DNA from: UBA6921 sp031363085
Lineage (GTDB): Bacteria > Pseudomonadota > Gammaproteobacteria > SG8-11
NCBI GenBank assembly: GCA_031363085.1
Contig: JANLTU010000051.1
Coordinates: 1 to 6,015, forward strand
Length of the DNA stretch: 6,015 nt
Direction of reading: 5' to 3'
Position numbers and translations under genes: made by a program. Each line of letters opens with the position of its first letter. The stretch's first letter is position 1. The notes under the pieces are model-generated. The model ran no database searches. It was not told the DNA's origin and saw only the letters and a program-made list of their open reading frames with translations. This document shows positions 1 to 6,015 of the stretch, piece by piece.

Positions 1-160
1 CCCGCAGCGTAAACGCGCAGCCGCGCGGCAGCAGATAACAATCGCCCGCACGCAGCGCCACCGGCGTCGGGTCGCCCGCGACGTTGATCCAGCCGCTGCC
101 GTGCAGCACGATGCCGAACTTCACATGGTGATACGGAATAAAGTCGAGCCCCCACGGCGC
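1..160 (-). pseudogene. AraC-family regulator, N-terminal cupin fragment (partial, runs off the left edge)
   Basis: On the - strand from 160 down to 2 there is an open frame of 53 codons. It starts APWGLDFIPYHHVKFGIVLH, continues through GWINVAGD and ends with GDCYLLPRG just before the edge. This is the ligand-binding cupin region of AraC regulators of the cupin_6 type, where an APWG segment, a beta-sheet core and a GD-x-LLPRG turn occur in that order. It supplies exactly the part that the + strand copy lacks. The usual 20-30 residues before APWG are absent: upstream of 160 the frame runs into the antisense of the + copy. This copy therefore has no credible start in the window and is broken at its 5' end. 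Whether it continues as a full gene to the left is not visible. It could be a real divergent duplicate or half of a fold-back chimera. Confidence 0.75.
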
Positions 161-254
161 GGCTGGATCAACGTCGCGGGCGATCCGACGCCAGTGGCGC
201 TGCGTGCGGGCGATTGTTATCTGCTGCCGCGCGGCTGCGCGTTTACGCTGCGGG
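1..254. repeat. Inverted repeat (fold-back) of AraC cupin coding sequence
   Basis: Bases 1-96 are the reverse complement of bases 159-254 in exact register (i pairs with 255-i), with 94 of 96 positions matching. The two mismatches are 71/184 and 62/193. Allowing one extra base at 97, the match extends six more bases (98-103 with 153-158, CACGGC), leaving a loop of about 49-62 bases. Both mismatches fall at third codon positions and are synonymous (GAC/GAT for Asp, CCG/CCA for Pro). The left arm reaches the window edge, so its full length is unknown. The repeat is seen directly; whether it is a genuine inverted duplication or a chimeric join cannot be decided here. Confidence 0.97.
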
Positions 255-946
255 ACCGGCTCGATTCGCCCACGCAAAATTTCGAAAACGTTTTGAGTCA
301 AATCGAAGGGCGCACGTTGCGTTATGGCGGCGGCGGTGAACTCACCACCATCATCGGCGGGCGGTTTATTTTTGCCGGGCCGCGCTATCCGGCGCTGCTG
401 GATGTGTTGCCCGAACTGGTGCATTTCAAGGTGACGGACGGAGAACTGGCTGCGCTGCAATCCACCCTGCAACTACTCGCCGCCGAAACCGCGACGCCGG
501 TGTTGGGCTCGTCGCGGATGCTTGACCGACTCGCCGATATTTTCTTCGTGCAAACGCTGCGCGCTTATCTGGGCACAGGCGGCAGCCGCGACGTGCGCTG
601 GTTCGGCGCGGCGGCGGATCACCAGATCGGCACTGCGCTGCGCGTGCTGCACGAACAATCCGCACACGCCTGGACCGTGGCAGCGCTCGCGGCCACCGTC
701 AATATGTCACGCTCCGCGTTCGCGCTGCGCTTCAAAAAATTCGTCGGCGACGCACCAATGGAATATCTGGCGCGCTGCCGCATCCAACAAGCCACACGCC
801 TGTTACGCGAAAGCGCACTGCCGATCAGCCAGATCGCCGGCGTGGTCGGTTACGACTCCGAAGCGTCCTTCAACAAGGCGTTCAAGCGACGCCTCGGTGT
901 TCCGCCGGGACGCTTCCGCGAGCAACCACCGGAGCGCGATGGATAG
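101..946 (+). CDS. AraC-family transcriptional regulator with cupin sensor domain, abnormal N-terminus
   Basis: The frame from a GTG at 101 gives 281 residues. Residues 21-105 or so match the second part of a cupin_6 ligand-binding domain (GWINVAGD, GDCYLLPRG at 37-45, then GGRFIFAGPRYPALLDVLP at 87-105). Residues 173-273 form the AraC/XylS DNA-binding domain with two helix-turn-helix units: WTVAALAATVNMSRSAFALRF at about 191-211, and PISQIAGVVGYDSEASFNKA at 241-260, followed by FKRRLGVPPGRFR. Family members are usually about 300-320 residues long and begin with a segment containing APWG. Here residues 1-20 are unrelated, because bases 101-158 are the antisense of the other copy's cupin. Neither 101 (GTG) nor the ATG at 125 is therefore a believable native start. 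The DNA-binding half is intact; ligand sensing is probably impaired if the arrangement is real. The gene is monocistronic here, and its target is unknown. Confidence 0.8.
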   Translation: MQHDAELHMVIRNKVEPPRRGWINVAGDPTPVALRAGDCYLLPRGCAFTLRDRLDSPTQNFENVLSQIEGRTLRYGGGGELTTIIGGRFIFAGPRYPALLDVLPELVHFKVTDGELAALQSTLQLLAAETATPVLGSSRMLDRLADIFFVQTLRAYLGTGGSRDVRWFGAAADHQIGTALRVLHEQSAHAWTVAALAATVNMSRSAFALRFKKFVGDAPMEYLARCRIQQATRLLRESALPISQIAGVVGYDSEASFNKAFKRRLGVPPGRFREQPPERDG

Positions 947-1033
947 CCCGATACGTCGATTTTGGTGGTCGAACAAAAATATCGTCTGGTGATCAAGGCG
1001 CGAACGTTCACAATCATCGCTGCGTATGTGGCG

Positions 1034-1062
1034 TTGCACTGGTGCACGCCGCGCACAATAAT
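1034..1062 (+). promoter_or_regulatory. Candidate sigma-70 promoter for adk
   Basis: AATAAT at 1057-1062 matches the -10 consensus at five of six positions. TTGCAC at 1034-1039 is a weaker -35 (only the TTG matches well), with the optimal 17-base spacing. The predicted transcript would start near 1069-1070, about 22 bases before the adk ATG. The -35 overlaps the inverted repeat at 1035-1046, which could serve as an operator; that is speculation. Confidence 0.4.
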
Positions 1063-1077
1063 TTCAGCTTGAACTTA

Positions 1078-1086
1078 AAAGGAGGT
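1078..1086 (+). promoter_or_regulatory. Strong Shine-Dalgarno of adk
   Basis: AAAGGAGGT is close to a full anti-16S match. GGAGG ends six bases before the ATG at 1092, which fixes the adk start and implies efficient translation. Confidence 0.9.
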
Positions 1087-1091
1087 TTGCG

Positions 1092-1736
1092 ATGCGTTTG
1101 ATTCTTCTGGGTGCGCCCGGTGCGGGCAAGGGTACGGTTGCCAAGCTGCTCACGCAGCTCGACGGCTCGGTGCAAATCTCAACCGGCGACATTCTGCGCG
1201 GTGCCGTGCAGGCCGGCACGGAGCTCGGCAAAAAAGCCAAAGAGTACATGGATCGCGGCGACTTGGTGCCGGACGATCTGATTCTTGGCATCATGGAAAA
1301 ACGCTTCCTGGAGCCCGATTGCCAAAAAGGTTTTCTGCTCGACGGTTTCCCGCGCACCATTCCGCAAGCCGACGCGCTGAAGAAAATGCTCACCAAGCTC
1401 ACCATTAAACTCGACATGGCGGTGAATCTTGAAGTGCCACGTGAAGTCATTTTAGATCGCTTGAGCACACGCCGCACCTGCGTCAACACCACATGCCAGG
1501 CTATCTATAACGTGAAGAGCATGCCGCCCAAGGTGGCCGGCAAGTGCGACAAATGCGGCAGCGAAATCGTGCAACGCGCCGACGAAACCGAGGCTGCCAT
1601 CAGCAAACGTCTCGACACCTACAACGAAAAGACCGCGCCGCTGATCGGCTTCTACAAGAAAGAAGGCTTATTGTTCGACGTGAATGCAACGTCGAGCGAC
1701 ACAGTGGTGAATGCGATCAAACGGAAAATCGGCTAG
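1092..1736 (+). CDS. adk: Adenylate kinase with four-cysteine LID
   Basis: Cytosolic enzyme catalysing AMP + ATP = 2 ADP, central to adenylate balance. The 214 residues match the length of long-type bacterial adenylate kinases. Visible motifs are the P-loop GAPGAGKGT at 7-15, the AMP-binding STGDILR at 30-36, the signature LDGFPRT at 83-89, and the LID at about 123-160 followed by QRADETEAAISKR (161-173) with the arginines expected for phosphoryl transfer. The LID carries C130, C135, C152 and C155, a likely structural zinc site as in Gram-positive adenylate kinases. The first pair is spaced C-x4-C rather than the commoner C-x2-C. E. coli Adk has no such cysteine set. The residue after GKGT is Val, where Gln is frequent. 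The start is set by the GGAGG six bases upstream. The gene has its own promoter-like sequence and converges on the hflX-type gene. The link from this enzyme to PurA is metabolic only, not operonic. Confidence 0.97.
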   Translation: MRLILLGAPGAGKGTVAKLLTQLDGSVQISTGDILRGAVQAGTELGKKAKEYMDRGDLVPDDLILGIMEKRFLEPDCQKGFLLDGFPRTIPQADALKKMLTKLTIKLDMAVNLEVPREVILDRLSTRRTCVNTTCQAIYNVKSMPPKVAGKCDKCGSEIVQRADETEAAISKRLDTYNEKTAPLIGFYKKEGLLFDVNATSSDTVVNAIKRKIG

Positions 1737-1829
1737 TTAATTCCCCGGGTTACGCCGCGATGCGCCTAACCCGGGCTACCGGCAGGGTCTGGTATCTGAC
1801 TCCAATAGTTGCTCTAGTGGCAGCGCTGT
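1737..1829. other. Convergent intergenic region adk / hflX-type gene
   Basis: The 93 bases between the two stop codons contain the hairpin at 1744-1779 and little else. No T-run follows the hairpin on either strand, so it is not a canonical intrinsic terminator, although its position between convergent genes would suit transcript-end protection or termination. Confidence 0.5.
1744..1779 (-). repeat. REP-like palindrome with GTAG head
   Basis: CCCGGGTTA (1744-1752) pairs perfectly with TAACCCGGG (1767-1775). CGC at 1753-1755 can pair further with GCG at 1762-1764, leaving a CC bulge and a six-base loop. Read on the - strand, GTAG (1779-1776) immediately precedes the stem. A GTAG tetranucleotide 5' of a hairpin is the known signature of REP elements mobilised by RAYT (TnpA-REP) transposases. 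Family membership is inferred, since no other copies can be counted here beyond the similar GTAG-headed hairpin at 5923-5952. Confidence 0.6.
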
Positions 1830-3176
1830 TTAACTCCCCGCCTGAATCATTTTCTTCAAACGCTCAAGATCAGCCGCTTTAGCGCGTACACGCACGCGAC
1901 TGCCTTCCGCTTCGTAGCTTTCGTCTACGACATGCATCTTGGCGCGGATTTCACCCACGGCGCCTTTCGCGGTATAGGGTACGAAAATCTCTTCCTCAAG
2001 CATGTCGCGCTCGGCGAATTGCACGATCCGTTGGCGCAGCATTTGAAGGTCTTGCGGGTTACGCGTTGACATCAGGAGCGCGTCGGGAAACTCGTGTCGC
2101 AGCGATTCTTTTTGTTTTTCAGTCAAGCGATCTGCTTTATTCAGCAGCAGCAGATGCGGCGTGTTCTCCACGCCAACTTCGCGCAACACGGCGTAGACGA
2201 CGTCAAGCTGCGCGCGAAAAGTGTCATCAGCAGCATCCGCGACGTACAGCAGCAGCGATGCATTGCGTGCCTCATCGAGCGTGGAGCGGAACGACGCCAC
2301 CAGATCGTGCGGAAGTTTTTTGATAAAACCGACCGTGTCCGAAACCAGAATTCTGGGCTGGGTTTCGGGCTGCATCGCACGCACGGTGGTGTCGAGCGTG
2401 GCAAATAATTTGTCTTCCACCAGCACATCGCTGCCGGTCAGCGCACGCATGGTTGAGGATTTTCCGGCATTGGTGTAGCCCACCAGCACGACGCACATTT
2501 GCTCAGCACGCTGCGCGCGGCGATGGCTTTGTTCCTGCTGCACGCTTTCCAGTTCGCGCTTGAGTTCGGCCAGGCGATCTCGCACTTTGCGCCGATCAAG
2601 TTCCAGCGTGCTTTCACCCGCGCCGCGGCCCGATTGCCGTTCCTTGCCGCCGCCTGATTCGCGCAGTCGCGGCGACAAATAATTCAGGCGCGCGATTTCA
2701 ACTTGCAGCCGCGCCGCACGCGTCTTGGCATGACGGCTGAAAATCTCGATGATCACACCGGTGCGGTCCAGCACCTCCACGCCCAATGCGTTTTCAACAT
2801 TGCGCAATTGTGACGGCGTCAAGTCGCAGTCGAACACAACCACGCTGGCAAGTTCATGCGGCGCTGCCGCCGCGCTGGTATCCAGGCTTGCCTCTTCTTC
2901 GTTCTCGTCCTCGTCGGACGCTTTCGCGACGCGCTCCACCACGCCCTTACCGCCGGTAAAACGCGCCAGTTCTTTCAGTTTGCCCTCGCCCACCACAGTG
3001 ACGCCTGTCGTGGTGGGTTGGCGCTGCGACTGCGTGCCCAGCACCTGATAACCGAGCGTGCCGACCAAGCGCTTGAGCTCGGCCAGCGACTCTTGGGCGT
3101 CAACCTCCGTTACCTTGGGAGTGCGGATCGATACCAGCAACGCCTTGCGGCGTTCCGCGTCGTGCGTGGATTGCAT
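1830..3176 (-). CDS. hflX: HflX-type ribosome-associated GTPase (variant)
   Basis: HflX proteins bind the 50S subunit and split or rescue stalled ribosomes in a GTP-dependent way. The 448 residues show, in order: an N-terminal HflX domain (about 12-150, ending in LTPSQLRNVENALGVEVLDR), the linker glycine motif as GAGESTLE (185-192), a basic coiled coil (about 193-225), and the G domain with G1 GYTNAGKSS (233-241), DTVGFI (280-285) and NKAD (346-349), then a short C-terminal domain. Differences from the usual form: the linker is normally GPGETQLE, the P-loop normally ends KST, and the switch normally reads LDPTTR where this has LDTTVR. An acidic stretch rich in Asp/Glu lies at 88-99. These point to a divergent paralog or subfamily, so the symbol is tentative. 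Its position, convergent with adk and downstream of purA rather than next to hfq and hflKC, fits that reading. The start is supported by GAGG at 3187-3184, seven bases before the ATG. Confidence 0.88.
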   Translation of the reverse strand: MQSTHDAERRKALLVSIRTPKVTEVDAQESLAELKRLVGTLGYQVLGTQSQRQPTTTGVTVVGEGKLKELARFTGGKGVVERVAKASDEDENEEEASLDTSAAAAPHELASVVVFDCDLTPSQLRNVENALGVEVLDRTGVIIEIFSRHAKTRAARLQVEIARLNYLSPRLRESGGGKERQSGRGAGESTLELDRRKVRDRLAELKRELESVQQEQSHRRAQRAEQMCVVLVGYTNAGKSSTMRALTGSDVLVEDKLFATLDTTVRAMQPETQPRILVSDTVGFIKKLPHDLVASFRSTLDEARNASLLLYVADAADDTFRAQLDVVYAVLREVGVENTPHLLLLNKADRLTEKQKESLRHEFPDALLMSTRNPQDLQMLRQRIVQFAERDMLEEEIFVPYTAKGAVGEIRAKMHVVDESYEAEGSRVRVRAKAADLERLKKMIQAGS

Positions 3177-3290
3177 GGCGTGACCTCAAATTTTAGCAGG
3201 GTACGTCCTTGCCAAGTAACTTACGCAAGCGCTTGGCTTTGGAAATGTCGTCTTTGAAATACGCGGATTAAATCCCGGCGCGACGAAAAT
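3177..3290 (-). other. Intergenic region purA / hflX-type gene
   Basis: The 114 bases hold the promoter and ribosome binding site of the hflX-type gene. There is also a 25-codon open stretch (3267-3193, - strand) without a start, whose translation is lysine- and arginine-rich, and a small symmetrical GGATT-A-AATCC near 3265-3275. No strong terminator is visible after purA, so read-through into the hflX-type gene is possible. Confidence 0.5.
3190..3219 (-). promoter_or_regulatory. Candidate promoter of the hflX-type gene
   Basis: On the - strand TAAAAT (3195-3190) matches the -10 consensus at five of six positions. A weak -35 TTACTT (3219-3214) sits 18 bases upstream. The transcript would start just ahead of the GAGG ribosome binding site, giving a very short leader. 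This suggests the gene can be transcribed separately from purA. Confidence 0.3.
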
Positions 3291-4583
<1,293 letters not shown>

Positions 4584-4598
4584 GGCTTATCTCCCTCG

Positions 4599-5783
4599 TT
4601 ATCGGTCAACAGGCCCTACGAGCCATTCTTTACCTTGGCGTTTTAGCACTCGGTCGCAACTCATCTCAGCGGCATTTCCCGCCTGCCCGGGAAGACCGCA
4701 GACCACGCGTTCGCCAGACTGGCGCAAGCGCGCGACCGCCGCATGCAACGCGCTGTCGTCGAGCGCCGGCGCAAAAATACCACGTACCGGCACCGCCGCG
4801 CGCGCGCTCAGCGCGATCAATGTTTTCAGATCCGCGCTGAAGCCGGTGGCGGGACGCGCGCGTCCGAACACTTTGCCGATGTCGTCGTAGCGCCCACCGC
4901 GCGCAACTTCCTGCCCATGGCCCGGCACGTAGGCGGCAAACACCACACCCGTTTGGTATTGATAACCGCGCAATTCCGCCAGATCGAAATACAGCGTCGA
5001 GGTGGCATTGCGCTGCTGTAATTGTGCAGCGATGCTTTCCAGATTGCCCAGCGCGTCGCGTACTGCGGGCGGCGCCGCGCGCAGTGCAGCGCGCGCCTGT
5101 GGCAAAATTTCTGCTCCACCGTTCAGATCGATTAACTGTGCCAACATGTCTTTTGCTTGCGCATCTGCAACCGATGCCAGCAGGTCGTTAATTTCCACGC
5201 GCGCTTTACGTTGCAGCGCATCGAACAACTCGGCTTCTTGCGCTGCCGTCAACCCGGCATGCCGCGCCAAGCCGCGAAAAATACCAACGTGGCCCAGATC
5301 GATATGAATTTCCTGAGTGATGCCAACCACGCGCAGCATCTCCAGCATCAGGCAAATCACTTCCACGTCGCTGTCCACACCGCTGTGGCCGTACAGTTCC
5401 GCGCCCACTTGCATGGGGCTGCGCGAAGCATCCGCGCCATCCGGACGCGTGCGCAACACCGTGCCCAGATAACACAAACGCACTGGCGCGTCGCGGCGCA
5501 AGCGATGCGCGTCGATGCGCGCCACTTGCGGCGTCATGTCGGCGCGCACACCCATCAGGCGTCCACTTAATTGGTCAGTGAGCTTGAAAGTCTGCAAGTC
5601 AAGATCAGACCCGGTACCGGTCAGCAACGAATCCAGGTATTCAATAAACGGCGGGATAACCAGGTCGTAACCCCAGCAATGAAAAATGTCGAGAACGTCG
5701 CGCCGGACGCGTTCCAGGGTGTGCGTCTGCGGTGGCAATACTTCATCTATACCTTCCGGTAATAGCCAACGTTCGGTACCCAC
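4599..5783 (-). CDS. hisZ: ATP phosphoribosyltransferase regulatory subunit
   Basis: HisZ is a catalytically inactive histidyl-tRNA synthetase relative. It forms a hetero-octamer with short-form HisG and is needed for histidine-pathway entry and feedback control. From the GTG at 5783 the protein is 394 residues, the usual length. It opens GTERWLLPEGIDEVLPP, typical of HisZ starts. It then shows a synthetase-like core with GVRADMTPQVARI (78-90), VRLCYLGTVLRTRP (101-114), QVGAELYGH (125-133), RGYQYQTGVVFAAY (272-285), GGRYDD (296-301) and ATGFSADL (312-319). The same frame stays open to an ATG at 5894, but those 37 extra residues would be encoded inside the palindrome at 5805-5924 and do not look like HisZ. 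The GTG start has GAGG 11 bases upstream, somewhat far. HisZ implies a short HisG elsewhere in the genome. It is the first gene of the hisZ-purA unit. Confidence 0.95.
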   Translation of the reverse strand: MGTERWLLPEGIDEVLPPQTHTLERVRRDVLDIFHCWGYDLVIPPFIEYLDSLLTGTGSDLDLQTFKLTDQLSGRLMGVRADMTPQVARIDAHRLRRDAPVRLCYLGTVLRTRPDGADASRSPMQVGAELYGHSGVDSDVEVICLMLEMLRVVGITQEIHIDLGHVGIFRGLARHAGLTAAQEAELFDALQRKARVEINDLLASVADAQAKDMLAQLIDLNGGAEILPQARAALRAAPPAVRDALGNLESIAAQLQQRNATSTLYFDLAELRGYQYQTGVVFAAYVPGHGQEVARGGRYDDIGKVFGRARPATGFSADLKTLIALSARAAVPVRGIFAPALDDSALHAAVARLRQSGERVVCGLPGQAGNAAEMSCDRVLKRQGKEWLVGPVDR

Positions 5784-5804
5784 GATCCTAGCAACCTCAG
5801 TTAG

Positions 5805-5924
5805 ACGGGCTGCGGAGTGCGACACGTTGGGCGCAGGGCAAGGCGCAACCAGCGAGGAATAGCACGCTATTCCGACGATTTGCAACGATGCCATGCGCCC
5901 AACGGGGCATGCTCCGCAGTCCGT
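5805..5924. repeat. 120-bp imperfect palindrome upstream of hisZ
   Basis: The repeat is centred between 5864 and 5865. The core GGAATAGC-AC-GCTATTCC (5856-5873) is a perfect 8-bp inverted repeat. Outer blocks pair in exact register without gaps: CTGCGGAG (5810-5817) with 5912-5919, and CGTTGGGCGCA (5825-5835) with 5894-5904. The intervening 5841-5855 and 5874-5888 pair poorly. This pattern of conserved blocks in a long symmetrical element is typical of dispersed intergenic repeats or MITE-like elements; no target-site duplication is evident. It lies only about 20 bases from the hisZ GTG, so in RNA it would form a large hairpin in the leader if transcription starts upstream. Confidence 0.85.
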
Positions 5925-5952
5925 AGCGGGCCTCGTCCAATGGATGAAGCCC
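5923..5952 (+). repeat. GTAG-headed REP-like hairpin
   Basis: GTAG (5923-5926) is followed one base later by GGGCCTCGTCC (5928-5938), which pairs with GGATGAAGCCC (5942-5952). The stem has 11 positions, two of them G-U type or mismatched depending on strand, with a three-base AAT loop. The GTAG head and size resemble RAYT-type REP sequences, as does the element at 1744-1779, but the stem sequence differs. It abuts the 120-bp palindrome, and GTAG shares its first two bases with that arm. Confidence 0.5.
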
Positions 5953-6015
5953 GGTTAAATTGTAAATCTCAATGACACTATGCACTTGCCTAAGCCTTGT
6001 AGCGGTCAACTGAGG
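5953..6015 (-). other. Region upstream of the hisZ palindromes, no gene recognised
   Basis: The right edge is AT-richer than the genes. A - strand TACAAT (5964-5959) resembles a -10 box and could drive hisZ-purA through the palindrome leader, but no -35 is found at 16-18 bases. The open - strand frame across 5797-6009 does not resemble the C-terminus of HflC, the usual upstream neighbour of hisZ, and is not credible as a gene because most of it lies in repeats. Confidence 0.4.

Larger units (their letters stand above)
947..1091 (+). other. Intergenic region between the AraC gene and adk
   Basis: This 145-base stretch has no convincing gene. It holds the likely adk promoter near 1034-1062, a short inverted repeat TGCAC-TG-GTGCA at 1035-1046, and the adk ribosome binding site. 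No hairpin followed by a T-run is seen after the AraC stop at 944-946. Confidence 0.6.

Noticed and set aside
522..992. Second + strand open frame of 156 codons within the AraC gene
   Set aside because: Its translation has no recognisable domain, and the overlapping frame encodes the complete AraC helix-turn-helix domain.
1064..1492. - strand open frame opposite adk
   Set aside because: It is antisense to the conserved P-loop and signature regions of adk and has a low-complexity Ser-rich translation.
1744..1775. Intrinsic terminator of adk
   Set aside because: The stem is strong, but no T-run follows it on either strand.
5856..5873. Perfect GGAATAGC-AC-GCTATTCC as a repressor operator of hisZ
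   Set aside because: It is the core of a much larger 120-bp palindrome, so a repeat element explains it better than a single operator.
5797..6009. Open - strand frame of 70 codons upstream of hisZ
   Set aside because: Most of it lies in the palindromes, it resembles no HflC or other recognised protein, and it overlaps the hisZ frame start region.

Overview
The window reads as ordinary proteobacterial chromosome, probably beta- or gammaproteobacterial. The grounds are moderately high GC, a HisZ-type regulatory subunit directly upstream of purA, and strong GGAGG-type ribosome binding sites. The exact lineage cannot be told from the sequence. The four-cysteine LID of its adenylate kinase is not what the E. 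coli enzyme has.

Layout: (1) 1-254 is a large inverted repeat in which the cupin region of an AraC-family regulator occurs twice, once on each strand, around a loop of about 60 bases. (2) The rest of that regulator runs on the + strand to 946. (3) A 145-base intergenic stretch with a candidate promoter and a near-perfect Shine-Dalgarno leads into adk (1092-1736, +). (4) adk converges on an HflX-type GTPase (1830-3176, -), with a GTAG-headed REP-like hairpin between the two stop codons. (5) A 114-base gap precedes the - strand pair hisZ-purA (hisZ start at about 5783, stop at 4599; purA 4583-3291), separated by only 15 bases and so almost certainly one operon. (6) Upstream of hisZ, 5805-5952 holds a 120-bp imperfect palindrome followed by a second GTAG-headed hairpin.

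The genes are mostly housekeeping. PurA makes adenylosuccinate, the penultimate step to AMP, and Adk converts AMP plus ATP to 2 ADP. HisZ works with HisG, which consumes ATP and PRPP to start histidine synthesis. HflX is a ribosome-associated GTPase. In many beta- and gammaproteobacteria the order is hfq-hflX-hflK-hflC-hisZ-purA. Here no hflC is visible just upstream of hisZ, and an HflX-like gene with variant motifs lies downstream of purA instead, so it may be a paralog or a rearranged copy.

I found no new multi-gene system. The most informative oddities are the fold-back duplication in the AraC gene (a true inverted duplication or a chimeric join), the palindrome cluster that would be mistaken for the start of hisZ, and the sequence variants in Adk and HflX.
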